A stretch of DNA of 64,000 nt from an uncultured Desulfovibrio sp. (GCA_900541395.1 UQJT01000001.1:99546-163545), one strand, 5' to 3'; positions 25,940 to 34,732 are shown, counted from the first letter of the stretch. Notes: a model not told the origin generated them from the letters alone. Made by a program: numbers and translations.

Positions 25940-27955
25940 ATGCCGTTTGAACTCCCTCCCCTGCTGGCTTCCCTGTGTCTGCCCGACGACATCCCGGGGC
26001 TGACGCCGCCGCAACGGGCGATTCTGGCCCAGGAGGTACGCGACGTCATTCTCAGGGTAGTGTCGCAAAACGGCGGACATCTGGCTCCGTCGCTGGGCGT
26101 GGTGGAATTGACCATAGCCCTGCTTGCGGTCTTTGATCCTCGCCGCGACGCCGTAGTGTGGGACGTGGGGCACCAGGCTTATCCCTGGAAGCTGCTCACC
26201 GGACGGGCCGACCGCTTCGACACGCTGCGCCGCCGGGGAGGCTTGTCCGGCTTTCCGCACCGGAGCGAAAGCCCTTGCGACGCGTTCGGCGTAGGGCATG
26301 CCTCCACCTCGCTGTCGGCGGCCCTGGGCATGGCTGTGGCTCGCGATCTCCAGGGCGGCGACGAGCACGTGACGGCCGTCATCGGAGACGGCGCCCTGAC
26401 CGGAGGCATGGCCTTCGAGGCTCTGAACCAGGCCGGAGGCATGGGCAAGCGGCTCATTGTCATCCTCAACGACAACAGCATGTCCATCGCGCCCAGCGTG
26501 GGAGCACTGTCCCAGTTTCTGCACGAAAACCCCCTCGGTTTGCGATCGGTGACCAAAAGTGACGGGCCGCCCGCCGCGTTATCCCTGTTTCTCAGCCGCA
26601 ACCTGCTCACCAAACGGGCGCGGCAGGCCAAGCAGCGCATGGCCGGCTTGCTGCTGTCCGTTCCCCGTATCGGCCCCCAACTGCTGGATATGGCTCAGCA
26701 GGGCGAATTGAGCTTTAAAAGTTTCTTTACGCCCGGCACCTTATTTGAAGCCTTTCATTTCAACTACATAGGCCCCATCGACGGACACGATATCGGCCAG
26801 CTTGTCCGTCACCTGGAAACGGCCAAGGGACTCGAGGCCCCCGTGCTGCTGCACGTACGCACTCGAAAGGGTCGGGGCTATGCGCCGGCCGAAGCCGACC
26901 CCGAACGCTTCCACGGGGTGTCGGGATTTTCGCCCGATACGGGCCGCCCGCTGTCCCCGCCCAGCGATGAACCCCAGGGGCCGGGCTATAGTTGCGCCTT
27001 CGGCGGAGCGTTGTGCAAACTGGCCGAAAGCGATCCGCGCATCGTGGCGATCACCGCGGCCATGCCCGAAGGCACCGGTCTCAGCGACTTTCGCGAACGC
27101 TTCCCGGAGCGGTTTATAGACGTGGGCATCTGTGAGGAGCACGCCGTCACCTTTGCCGCCGGCTTGGCCAGCCGGGGTTTGCGCCCCGTCGTGGCCGTTT
27201 ATTCCACCTTCATGCAACGGGCCTACGACCAAATCATCCACGACGTATGCCTGCAAAAGCTGCCCGTGGTTCTGTGTCTGGATCGGGCCGGACTGGTGGG
27301 GGAGGACGGCCCCACCCACCACGGAGCCTTCGATTTGTCGTGGTTGCGCGTGGTGCCCAATTTGTCCCTGGCCGCCCCCCGTGATGAAGGCGAACTGGCC
27401 CACGCTTTATATACCGCGCTGAAGCTCGACGGCCCCACGGCCCTGCGTTATCCGCGCGGCCGCAGCCGTCTGCCCGCCTCTCCTTTTGCGGCCGAAGAAG
27501 TGTGCGTGCCCCCCCGGCAATTCCGCTTTCTCCCCCCCGGCTCGGGTGAAATGCTCCTTGAGGGCGAGGGCCGGGTGTGTGTGGTAGCCGCCGGTCAACG
27601 GGCCCTGCCCGCCGTGGAGGCCGCCCAGCGTGTGGCGGCCAAAAGCGGCCGCCGGGCCAGCGTGTTCGATCCCCGCTGGATCAAGCCGCTGCCCGAGGCG
27701 CAATTGTTGACCCTGGCCAAAACTCACGAGGCCTTGCTGCTGGTGGAAGAAAACAGCCTGTTGGGCGGATTTTCCTCGGCCGTGCTCGAACTGCTGGCCG
27801 ACCACGATCTGTCGGGCGCGCTCAAAGTGCGACGTCTGGGGCTGCCCGACCGCTTCGTGCCCCACGGCGAGGCGCGCGGCTTGCGCGCCGAACTGGGGCT
27901 GAATGTGGACGGCATTGCCGCCGCTCTGGAAAGCTTGTTCACGGAACTGCCGTGA
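25940..27955 (+). CDS. dxs: 1-deoxy-D-xylulose-5-phosphate synthase
   Basis: First MEP-pathway enzyme (pyruvate plus glyceraldehyde 3-phosphate), 671 residues. The thiamine diphosphate/Mg motif is GDGALTGGMAFEALN (about residue 151). WDVGHQAYPWKLLTGR and GHASTSLSAALGMA are typical. The transketolase-type second domain has the catalytic Glu in DVGICEEHAVTFAAG and GPTHHGAFDL near residue 455. No clear Shine-Dalgarno precedes the ATG at 25940. The 129 bp gap after ispA may hold its own signal. Length is slightly over the typical 620-640. Confidence 0.96.
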   Translation: MPFELPPLLASLCLPDDIPGLTPPQRAILAQEVRDVILRVVSQNGGHLAPSLGVVELTIALLAVFDPRRDAVVWDVGHQAYPWKLLTGRADRFDTLRRRGGLSGFPHRSESPCDAFGVGHASTSLSAALGMAVARDLQGGDEHVTAVIGDGALTGGMAFEALNQAGGMGKRLIVILNDNSMSIAPSVGALSQFLHENPLGLRSVTKSDGPPAALSLFLSRNLLTKRARQAKQRMAGLLLSVPRIGPQLLDMAQQGELSFKSFFTPGTLFEAFHFNYIGPIDGHDIGQLVRHLETAKGLEAPVLLHVRTRKGRGYAPAEADPERFHGVSGFSPDTGRPLSPPSDEPQGPGYSCAFGGALCKLAESDPRIVAITAAMPEGTGLSDFRERFPERFIDVGICEEHAVTFAAGLASRGLRPVVAVYSTFMQRAYDQIIHDVCLQKLPVVLCLDRAGLVGEDGPTHHGAFDLSWLRVVPNLSLAAPRDEGELAHALYTALKLDGPTALRYPRGRSRLPASPFAAEEVCVPPRQFRFLPPGSGEMLLEGEGRVCVVAAGQRALPAVEAAQRVAAKSGRRASVFDPRWIKPLPEAQLLTLAKTHEALLLVEENSLLGGFSSAVLELLADHDLSGALKVRRLGLPDRFVPHGEARGLRAELGLNVDGIAAALESLFTELP

Positions 27956-28521
27956 CGCGCTTTACCCGTTTCGCCCTGGCTCTGACGGCGGCTCTGTCGA
28001 TCATTCTGTCGTGGCTGTTCACCCCCTCCGACCTGCCGAAGGGCTCCTCCGCCGGTTCCCTCTCTTCCCCCTCTCCTTCCTCTTCCCCGTGGCGGGCGCA
28101 TCTGGTGCGCGCCGCCGACGGCGACAGCTTCACCGCGCAACGCGCCGATACAGGCCAAACCGTGGAACTGCGTCTGTACGGCGTGGACGCTCCGGAAAAC
28201 GGCCAACCCTATGGCCAGGCATCGCGCCGCAGCCTCCTCGCCATGACGGAAGGAAAAATTCTGACTGTAAGCCCTGTGGAAAACGACCGGTACGGTCGTG
28301 TGGTGGCCGTGGTATTTGCGGCCGGAGACGAGACGAGCGTCAATGAGCGCCAGCTTGAGCAGGGCATGGCCTGGTATTACGGGCGCTTTTGTCGGGCGCC
28401 GTTCTGCAAAGACTGGAAGACCAAGGAGCAGCGGGCCCGCGCTGAACACGCGGGTCTGTGGCGGGACAAGCGCCCCGAAGCCCCCTACGAGTGGCGTCGG
28501 GAACATCGGCTCCCGCGCTGA
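27952..28521 (+). CDS. Thermonuclease (SNase)-like nuclease with signal anchor
   Basis: Starts with GTG at 27952, overlapping the dxs stop (GTGA), giving 189 residues. Residues 1-25 are a hydrophobic signal or anchor, then a Ser/Pro linker. The staphylococcal-nuclease fold follows with RLYGVDAPE near residue 70, ENDRYGRVVAVV near residue 105, and the C-terminal A-GLW-RDKRPEAPYEWR pattern. The catalytic Arg/Asp/Glu arrangement looks present. Probably a secreted or periplasmic nuclease. A longer in-frame extension lies over dxs and is not used. Coupled to dxs only by position; no metabolic link is apparent. Confidence 0.85.
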   Translation: MTRFTRFALALTAALSIILSWLFTPSDLPKGSSAGSLSSPSPSSSPWRAHLVRAADGDSFTAQRADTGQTVELRLYGVDAPENGQPYGQASRRSLLAMTEGKILTVSPVENDRYGRVVAVVFAAGDETSVNERQLEQGMAWYYGRFCRAPFCKDWKTKEQRARAEHAGLWRDKRPEAPYEWRREHRLPR

Positions 28522-28568
28522 CTTACCCCAAAACGCCGCGCCTCCCGGACGGAGGACGGGAACGCCTT

Positions 28569-28688
28569 ATGAACCATGACAGCCGGAATAAAGAAATTAA
28601 ACGACCATCAGCGGGACGCCCCGGGGACATCCCGCCGATGAAAGGTCTGAAAAAGCCTCGACCTCAGTATTCGATGGAGCCTTTCTGA
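28569..28688 (+). CDS. Possible small basic protein of 39 residues
   Basis: The frame starts MNHDSRNKEIKRPSAGRP and ends QYSMEPF. GGAGG lies about 13 bases before the ATG, a long spacing. Composition is basic and Pro-rich with no membrane segment. It follows the nuclease gene by 47 bp. No family is recognised; it could be spurious. Confidence 0.25.
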   Translation: MNHDSRNKEIKRPSAGRPGDIPPMKGLKKPRPQYSMEPF

Positions 28689-28757
28689 AGGCTCACGAAG
28701 GCGCTTTGCGCCGACGGCTGAAGGCGCCGCGCCGTAATCGACTGATTTTCGCGCCTT

Positions 28758-28786
28758 GCCGTCAAACCGCTTTGCGGCTTGACGGC
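28758..28786. repeat. Palindromic hairpin element (REP-like)
   Basis: GCCGTCAA and TTGACGGC arms enclose CCGC-TTT-GCGG, a near-perfect 29-base structure. Just upstream, AAGGCGC-TTT-GCGCC (about 28697-28711) and GGCGCCGCGCC form further palindromes. The cluster lies between the convergent nuclease and dsrP genes. Confidence 0.55.
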
Positions 28787-28820
28787 GCAACCCCCGCAAG
28801 GCGAGGTTTGTCGTCAGTTT

Positions 28821-28855
28821 GAGGAGGAAAACTGTGTTCCGCAGTTTTCCTCCTC
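28821..28855 (-). terminator. Terminator hairpin after dsrP
   Basis: A 14-bp perfect stem (GAGGAGGAAAACTG / CAGTTTTCCTCCTC) with a 7-base loop, 8 bp after the dsrP stop. No long T run follows on either strand, so it may need other factors or serve as a 3' stabiliser. It likely ends the dsr operon. Confidence 0.65.
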
Positions 28856-28862
28856 ATCTATC

Positions 28863-30059
28863 TTATACTTTGGTCGCCTCGTCGGCGGGCAGTTCAAATG
28901 CCTCGCCCGCTTCCTTTTTGACGTCGAGGGCAATCTTCCACAGCAGAGACACGATAAGCGCGCCCAAAGCGAAGATGCCGAGGCCGATGGACACTTCCCA
29001 GAAGGAGGGAGTGTACACCTCGTAAGTTTCGTAAGGAGTAGGCATGAAGCCGCCGATGAGCAGCCCCAAGCTCTTGTCGATCCAGGAGGCGATAAAGAGC
29101 ATGAGCAGAGCCCAGGGCAGGATTTTGTCGTTCTTGCGGAAGCGCGGGGTCAGCAACAACGCCATGGACAGAAAAGCAAAAACCACGGCCGTCCACATCC
29201 AACCCGTCACCCACACGTTCAGCCCCTCGTGCCCGGTGAACAGGAAGATAAGGGGATGTTGATGGCCGGGAATGCCGCTGTAGAAGGCGGTGAACACTTC
29301 CAGGCAGTAGAAGAAGATGTTGATGCCCATAGCGTAGGTAATGATCAGCGACAGCGGACGTACCACGGCCTTGCCGGGATCGAAACCGGTCAGGCGCTTG
29401 AGCATGAACAAAAGCAGAAGCAGCAGGGCCGGTCCGGAACAGAAGGCCGAGGCCAGGAAGCGGGCGGCCATGATGGCGGTGAGCCAATAGTGGCGACCGG
29501 GCAACCCGGCGTACAGGAAACCGGTGACGGTATGAATGGAAAACGCCCAAAAGATGGACACGTATACCAGGTACTTAATCCACTTGGGCGGCTGCACGTC
29601 GTAGCGTTCGGCTTCCAGAGTGGTCCAGCCGATGACGGCGTTGAGGATCAAATAGCCCAAAAGCACGGTGGCATCCCAGAACATGACCGAATTGGGCGTG
29701 GGGTGCAGAAACATGTTCATCACACGCTGCGGCTGCCCCATGTCCACCACGATGAACAACATGCACATGACCACCGCGCCGATGGCGAGGAATTCGCCGA
29801 AGATGATCACGCGCTTGAAAGGCTTGTAGTGGTGGAAATAGGCGGGCAATACCAGCATGACGGCGCCGGCGGCCACCCCCACCAGATATGTGAACTGAGC
29901 GATGTAAAATCCCCACGACACGTTGCGGGACAGACCGGTCAGCTTCAGACCGTAGATCAACTGAAAGACATAGACGACAAACGCGTAGCCGATGACGGCC
30001 AACAAAAAGCAGAGCCACGCGTAGTACTTGGGCGACCCTTTGAGCACTCGTTCGAGCAT
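28863..30059 (-). CDS. dsrP: Sulfite reduction-associated complex membrane protein DsrP (NrfD family)
   Basis: A 398-residue integral membrane subunit with ten predicted helices, homologous to NrfD/PsrC quinol-interacting proteins. Family marks are NVSWGFYIAQFTYLVGVAAGA near residue 46, MGQPQRVMNMFLHPTPNSVMFWD near residue 105, and FTGHEGLNVWVTGW near residue 265. It exchanges electrons between the quinone pool and DsrO/DsrJ in the periplasm. GGAG lies at the correct spacing, directly next to the inserted repeat that separates it from dsrO. Last gene of the operon. Confidence 0.96.
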   Translation of the reverse strand: MLERVLKGSPKYYAWLCFLLAVIGYAFVVYVFQLIYGLKLTGLSRNVSWGFYIAQFTYLVGVAAGAVMLVLPAYFHHYKPFKRVIIFGEFLAIGAVVMCMLFIVVDMGQPQRVMNMFLHPTPNSVMFWDATVLLGYLILNAVIGWTTLEAERYDVQPPKWIKYLVYVSIFWAFSIHTVTGFLYAGLPGRHYWLTAIMAARFLASAFCSGPALLLLLLFMLKRLTGFDPGKAVVRPLSLIITYAMGINIFFYCLEVFTAFYSGIPGHQHPLIFLFTGHEGLNVWVTGWMWTAVVFAFLSMALLLTPRFRKNDKILPWALLMLFIASWIDKSLGLLIGGFMPTPYETYEVYTPSFWEVSIGLGIFALGALIVSLLWKIALDVKKEAGEAFELPADEATKV

Positions 30060-30070
30060 GGCAGTCTCCT

Positions 30071-30195
30071 CTAGAGCATTTGATGGTGAGACGCTCGCTC
30101 CGGCGCTTGACGGCGTAAATGAATTGCGCCTGCGCCTGCGCGGCGGGCGGCCGCATAAGCGGCCGCCAGAGCATTTCCAGTCTGAAATGCTCTAG
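30071..30195. repeat. TAGAGC-type repeat inserted between dsrO and dsrP, subfamily 1
   Basis: A 125 bp element with perfect 11-bp inverted ends CTAGAGCATTT / AAATGCTCTAG. The right end forms a second hairpin, AGAGCATTTC / GAAATGCTCT. An internal GGCGGCCGC / GCGGCCGCC hairpin is present. The element overlaps the last three bases of dsrO: the dsrO TAG stop (30192-30194) is read from the element terminus. The left end abuts the dsrP ribosome-binding site. It aligns with the copy at 16493-16645. Confidence 0.9.
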
Positions 30196-30980
30196 ATGAT
30201 GTAGTAAACGCCAGGATCGGTGCCCAGGTCGGGCTTGCGGCGTATGCTGAAGTTTTCGGCCAGCGCCTTGCGCACCGTCGATTCCGGGTCCATAAGGTCT
30301 CCGAACAGGATGGCCCCGTCCGACGCTTCGACGCAGGCGGGCAACAGACCTTTTTCCAGGCGTTCGGCGCAGAAGGTACACTTTTCCACCACCCCGCGCA
30401 TGCGGGTGGGATACTCGGGATTAAGGCCGGTCAAGAAGGGACGCGGGTCCTGGAAGTTGAAGCTGCGCGACCCGTAGGGACAGGCGGCCATGCAGAAGCG
30501 GCAGCCTATGCAGCGGTGATAGTCCTGGGCCACCAACCCCTGGGGCGTGGTGTAGGTGGCCTTGACCGGGCATACCCGCACGCAGGGGGGATTGGTGCAC
30601 TGGTTGCACAGCAGGAAGTAGCGACGCTCTTCCACGTCCTTGGGCAACACCGGATTGGGGTCGGAGGCGAAGGCGTGGTGGAAGGTGTCGTCCCAGATCC
30701 ACTTGACTTCCTGGGGGCCGGGAATGGTGGGCACGTTGTGGGCGGCGTTGCAGGCTTCGATAATAGGCCGCATGGACTCGGGCGAGGTGAAACGGCGGGT
30801 GTCGATGACCATGGCCCAGCGCTTGGCGTGCAGGGCGTCCTTGGCGGTGGTGTACGCGCCCTCGCCCGCCGGGGCCGGAGTCAGCACGGCCTGGGCGGCG
30901 ACCGAGGCGCCCGAGGCGGCCGCCAGGGCGAAGGTGGACAGCCCCGCGACTTTCAGAAAGTAACGTCTACTCGAATTCAT
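30192..30980 (-). CDS. dsrO: Periplasmic Fe-S protein DsrO
   Basis: A 262-residue four-cluster ferredoxin-like subunit of the DsrMKJOP complex. The twin-arginine signal SRRYFLK is at residues 4-10, with a hydrophobic stretch to about residue 32, so it is exported folded. Cys groups CNQCTNPPCVRVC, CIGCRFCMAACPYG and KCTFCAERL bind 4Fe-4S clusters as in HybA/DmsB-like proteins. It overlaps dsrJ by 14 bp. Its stop codon is supplied by the repeat element. It passes electrons between DsrP and the haem protein DsrJ. Confidence 0.96.
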   Translation of the reverse strand: MNSSRRYFLKVAGLSTFALAAASGASVAAQAVLTPAPAGEGAYTTAKDALHAKRWAMVIDTRRFTSPESMRPIIEACNAAHNVPTIPGPQEVKWIWDDTFHHAFASDPNPVLPKDVEERRYFLLCNQCTNPPCVRVCPVKATYTTPQGLVAQDYHRCIGCRFCMAACPYGSRSFNFQDPRPFLTGLNPEYPTRMRGVVEKCTFCAERLEKGLLPACVEASDGAILFGDLMDPESTVRKALAENFSIRRKPDLGTDPGVYYII

Positions 30981-31404
30981 GATTGTTCCCCTGGGGTATG
31001 ACGTGGCAATCCCAGCAGTACGGATTCACGCTGTTTTGATCGTGGCATTTGTCGCAGAAGTCGGCCTTGTTGGCGTGGCAGCCCATGCAGGTATTTTGCA
31101 GGCTGGTGTTCCACTCTTTGCCGTCGCTGGCGACGTAGACGCGCTTTTCGTCGCGCAGGGCCTCGTCGCGCCAGTCGAGGAGCAGGCTCATATGGTTGGC
31201 CCGCATCCACTCGCGCGGTTCGACGCAACCCGCTCCGGCGTCCACGGTGACGGGCTCGGAGCCGCCGTACAGCGTTACCTGCCCCTGCGGCAGCGCCACT
31301 TCGGGATAGACGTACTTGGGCGAAAACAAATTGAGCCAGATAGGCAGGGTGAATATCCCCACGAAGACCACCAGGCCGGGGATGATGTATTTGGCGTTAT
31401 ACAT
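30967..31404 (-). CDS. dsrJ: Triheme cytochrome c DsrJ
   Basis: A 145-residue periplasmic cytochrome with an N-terminal signal anchor (residues 5-25). Three haem-binding motifs, CMGCH, CDKCH and CWDCH, cluster in the last 45 residues. The start codon directly follows the dsrK TAA with no spacer; the GGAGG for dsrJ lies inside the end of dsrK. It belongs to the DsrMKJOP sulfite-respiration complex. Confidence 0.96.
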   Translation of the reverse strand: MYNAKYIIPGLVVFVGIFTLPIWLNLFSPKYVYPEVALPQGQVTLYGGSEPVTVDAGAGCVEPREWMRANHMSLLLDWRDEALRDEKRVYVASDGKEWNTSLQNTCMGCHANKADFCDKCHDQNSVNPYCWDCHVIPQGNNHEFE

Positions 31405-33060
31405 TTAGGCGTCCTCCTCCACAGTCTCCGCAGACGCCGCGGCGTCTTCAGGCTCCTCGTCGGGGAAGGGCAAATCCTCCTGCCGCATGTCCAAAGTGCG
31501 GGGGATTTCGCCCTTCATGACCAGCGCGTTGGCCACCAGTTCGTGCAGGCCGCTCACGGTGACGCCGGGCACCCAGTAGTCCACCAGCGGAGGCAGGGCC
31601 GCGCGATCCAGGGCGCACACGCACCCCATCCAGTTGACCCCATGCTTGTCGTGCACGTAGCGCAGAGCGTTGGCCCGGGGCAGACCGCCCCGCATGCGCA
31701 GGTCCATGATTTCCTCGGTATTCAGGCCCGATCCGGAACCGCAGCAGAACGTTTCCTCACGGATGGTATGGACGGGCATTTCCACAAAATTGTTGCACAC
31801 GGCTTTGAGCACGGCGCGCGGTTCTTCCAGCAGGCCCATGGCCCGGGCGGGATTGCACGAGTCGTGCCAGGTGGTGATGATGTGATTGTTGCGCTCGGGC
31901 TTGAGGTTGAGCTTGTTGTGATGGATGAGGTCGGCCGTGAACTCGGCGATGTGCACCATTTTGGTGGCCGCCGCATTCTTGAACACCGTGCCGGTGATGG
32001 GCGACACGGGCTGTTCCATGTTGGCCGGGGTGGGGCCGTTGTAGGTGGCCATATACTGGTTCACCACGCGCCACATATGGCCGCACTCGCCTCCCAGAAT
32101 CCACTTGACGCCCAGGCGTTCGGCCTCAGCATACATTTTGGCGTTGAGCTTCTTGGCGATGTCGAAGGACACGAAGGAGCCGAAGTTGCCGCCTTCGGAA
32201 GCGTAGGTGGACAGGGTGTAGTCCAGCCCCAGCTCGTGGAAGAGCATGAGGTAACCCATGAAAGTGTAAATGCCGGGGTCCGCGAAGTAGTCGCCCGAGG
32301 GGGTGACGAACAGGATTTCGTGACCTTTTTCGTTGAAAGGCGGATCGATGCGGATGCCGGTGATGGTTTCGATATCGTCGCACAGAAACTCGACGATTTC
32401 CTTCATGGCGTGGGGCTGGATGCCGAGATGGTTGCCGGTGCGGTTGCAGTTGGACACCGGGTCCATGATCCAGTTGGTGCCAAGCCCCAGATCAAGCAGC
32501 ATTTCGCGCACGATGACCGTCAGTTCGGCGGTATCGATGCCGTAGGGACAGTACAACGAGCAACGGCGGCACTCGGAACACTGATAGAAGTAGCTGAACC
32601 ACTCCTTGACCACGGCCTTGTCCAGCTTGCGGGCCCCGGCATATTTGCCGAGCAGCTTGCCGGCCAGGGTGAAGTCCTGCCGGTAGACCGAACGCAGAAG
32701 TTCGGCGCGCAACACGGGCATGTTCTTGGGATCGTTGGTGCCCAGGAAAAAGTGACACTTGTCGGCGCAGGCGCCGCAGCGCACGCACACGTCGAGGAAT
32801 ACCTTGAGGGAACGATGCTTTTCCAGACGGCTTTTCAGGCCGTCGTACAGAATCTGTTCCCAGTTTTCGGGCAGGTGCCAGTCCTCCTCTTCGGGAGCCC
32901 AGGCGTGAGCGTTGGCAAACCCCATACCGGCCATCGTCTCGGGCTTGGCGGGGTAGCAGAAGGTTCCGGCCCGGAAATCCGGCTTGGTGTCCATCCAGTT
33001 CCGGGCGGGGAAAGCCGGCGTGGCCGCCAGCAGTTCATCGGGCGTAGGCATTTTGGCCAT
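31405..33060 (-). CDS. dsrK: Heterodisulfide reductase-like Fe-S protein DsrK
   Basis: Catalytic cytoplasmic subunit of DsrMKJOP, 551 residues, believed to reduce the DsrC trisulfide. Two 4Fe-4S motifs, CVRCGACADKC and CSECRRCSLYC, are followed by CCG-type domains as in HdrD: GGECGHMWR near residue 317 and CCGSGSGLNTEE near residue 438. The start at 33060 (MAKMPTPDEL) is preferred over the ATG two codons upstream because AAGGAG is then 8 bases away. The C-terminus is acidic. dsrM precedes it by about 24 bp. Confidence 0.96.
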   Translation of the reverse strand: MAKMPTPDELLAATPAFPARNWMDTKPDFRAGTFCYPAKPETMAGMGFANAHAWAPEEEDWHLPENWEQILYDGLKSRLEKHRSLKVFLDVCVRCGACADKCHFFLGTNDPKNMPVLRAELLRSVYRQDFTLAGKLLGKYAGARKLDKAVVKEWFSYFYQCSECRRCSLYCPYGIDTAELTVIVREMLLDLGLGTNWIMDPVSNCNRTGNHLGIQPHAMKEIVEFLCDDIETITGIRIDPPFNEKGHEILFVTPSGDYFADPGIYTFMGYLMLFHELGLDYTLSTYASEGGNFGSFVSFDIAKKLNAKMYAEAERLGVKWILGGECGHMWRVVNQYMATYNGPTPANMEQPVSPITGTVFKNAAATKMVHIAEFTADLIHHNKLNLKPERNNHIITTWHDSCNPARAMGLLEEPRAVLKAVCNNFVEMPVHTIREETFCCGSGSGLNTEEIMDLRMRGGLPRANALRYVHDKHGVNWMGCVCALDRAALPPLVDYWVPGVTVSGLHELVANALVMKGEIPRTLDMRQEDLPFPDEEPEDAAASAETVEEDA

Positions 33061-33084
33061 GACCATAACTCCTTGCGAAACGAC

Positions 33085-34098
33085 TTACGCGTCGGCTTTG
33101 GGTTCGGGCTGCTTTTCCAGCGGCAGACCGGCTTCCGCCATAGCGTCGCGGAAATCGTCCTCGTACTCGGCGTAGGTATGATACTTCTTGGGCGGGTTCC
33201 AGGGGTTCACGTGGCGTTCCTGGCGCGTGTCGACCTTCATGTTGCGCGTGGGCGACAGGAAAACGCCGCCCATGTGCATGAGCTTGGAGAAGGGGAAGTA
33301 GATGAGCAGCGCGCTCACGAACGTGACGTGGATGAAAAAGATGTTCCCCAGCCCCGCGGGCGAAACGGGATGCAGGGTGGCCAGGCCCATGATGAACACC
33401 TTGGCCTGCGCGATGTCGATCTTGTCGATATAGCGCATACAGACGCCCGAACCGGCGATGCCGATAAGCAAAAACAGCGCGAACCAGTCGGCGGGCAACG
33501 AAATATAGCGCACCTTTTGAGAGTACAGTCGCCGCGCGAAGAGCAGAACCAAAGCCAGCAGAATAAAGGCGTCGGTCATGTAAAAGCGGGGCGCGCCTAT
33601 CTGCATTACGCCGTCCACAAACTCCACAACCGTCACCCACAGGGGGACGGGTTCCAGAAACAGGCGGGCGTGGCGCAACACGATGACAAGCATGCTGTAG
33701 TGGAACAGCAGGGCGAACACCCATATCCATTTGGAGGAGTAATAGGTGATGCGGGGCACGCCGTCGATGGTCGTGCGTTCGGCGTTCGTGTTGCGGAAGA
33801 GCGAACGGAAGGTCAGCACCTCCAGGGCCATACGGCCGATGACGGCGGCCCTGGTCCAGGGCGCGTCCAGGCGCGAAGGCTTGATCCAGTCCAGCGATTT
33901 CTGCTGGCCGCCCACGGTGGGGATGGCGAAGGGCACGGGCGACTTGGCCCAGTACACCACTCTCCAGATGAAGCCGACGACGAACACGACGGCCGCCGCC
34001 AGGGGAAGCACCACCCCCAGCAGATACTGCAGGCCCAGCGCGGACCCCACCCATCCTATGGCCAGGATGATCAGGGACGCCACCAATGCAATGGTCAT
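33085..34098 (-). CDS. dsrM: Membrane cytochrome b subunit DsrM (NarI-like)
   Basis: A 337-residue membrane subunit with about six helices that carries b haems and links the quinone pool to DsrK. Family marks include the NarI-like segment around residues 110-260 (HYSMLVIVLRHARLF, PVSPAGLGNIFFIHVTF) and the C-terminal NMKVDTRQERHVNPWNPPKKYHTY region. The start at 34098 has only a close-spaced GAGGA, so the exact start is uncertain. It follows the RsbRD-type gene by 73 bp and leads the operon. Confidence 0.95.
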   Translation of the reverse strand: MTIALVASLIILAIGWVGSALGLQYLLGVVLPLAAAVVFVVGFIWRVVYWAKSPVPFAIPTVGGQQKSLDWIKPSRLDAPWTRAAVIGRMALEVLTFRSLFRNTNAERTTIDGVPRITYYSSKWIWVFALLFHYSMLVIVLRHARLFLEPVPLWVTVVEFVDGVMQIGAPRFYMTDAFILLALVLLFARRLYSQKVRYISLPADWFALFLLIGIAGSGVCMRYIDKIDIAQAKVFIMGLATLHPVSPAGLGNIFFIHVTFVSALLIYFPFSKLMHMGGVFLSPTRNMKVDTRQERHVNPWNPPKKYHTYAEYEDDFRDAMAEAGLPLEKQPEPKADA

Positions 34099-34171
34099 TC
34101 CTCTACCCCTCGAATTTGCAGTTTCGGAACCGGCGCCGGGCCGTGTTCCCCACTTGGCGGCGGACGGCCGA

Positions 34172-34732
34172 TCAGCGGTCCGGCGACCCGGCCCCGTCGG
34201 CCGCGCCCTGCCGCAGCGTGGCCCAGCGCACGACTTGCGACTGGCTCCGCTTTATTTCTTCCACCCGCAGGTTGAAGACCTTTTCACGATCGCCCGCGTA
34301 CAGATCGAGGGCCATCAATCCCAGGCTGTCCACGCGCGATTCCACGGCGAGATATTCGTTCAGACGCGCGACCGTGTTCCCGCCCCCGGTGTCCTGACGC
34401 ACGAATTCGGGCAGTACGGCTTCACGCAGCAGCGTCTTGAGCAGAAAAACGGGCCCCACGGCCTTGGCAGGCGGCATATCCTGCACGGCGCGCAGCCGCA
34501 TCAGATCGGCCAGGGCGGCGTGCACCGCGTCGGGCTCGACATCGTTGCCGGCCGCGGCGTCGTACAGCACGGGCAACGATTCCCGCACGATACGGCCCAC
34601 CGGATTGGCGAAGGGATCGGTCTGGGTGCGCAAAAAGCCCGGGCCATCCAGGGGATACGCGGCGAAAAAAAGCTCCGTCCAGCGGGGAAGGAGCGTGGCG
34701 CGCCGTTCATTGCACAGTTCGGTGATGTTCAT
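34172..34732 (-). CDS. RsbRD N-terminal domain-like protein upstream of dsrM
   Basis: A 186-residue soluble protein with an RsbRD-type all-helical N-terminal domain (ERRATLLPRWTELFFAAYP at about residue 9, DPFANPVGRIV near residue 38) and a helical C-terminus (LNEYLAVESRVDSLGLMALDLY). No enzyme motif is seen. Genes of this type precede dsrM in other Desulfovibrionaceae (established as a gene-order pattern; role unknown). The start at 34732 gives the conserved MNITELCNERR; upstream frames lack support. Likely the first gene of the dsr unit. Confidence 0.8.
   Translation of the reverse strand: MNITELCNERRATLLPRWTELFFAAYPLDGPGFLRTQTDPFANPVGRIVRESLPVLYDAAAGNDVEPDAVHAALADLMRLRAVQDMPPAKAVGPVFLLKTLLREAVLPEFVRQDTGGGNTVARLNEYLAVESRVDSLGLMALDLYAGDREKVFNLRVEEIKRSQSQVVRWATLRQGAADGAGSPDR

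Noticed and set aside
30979..34275. 1098-codon plus-strand open frame over dsrJ, dsrK and dsrM
   Set aside because: Antisense shadow of three well-supported genes; His/Gly/Gln-rich composition and no motif.
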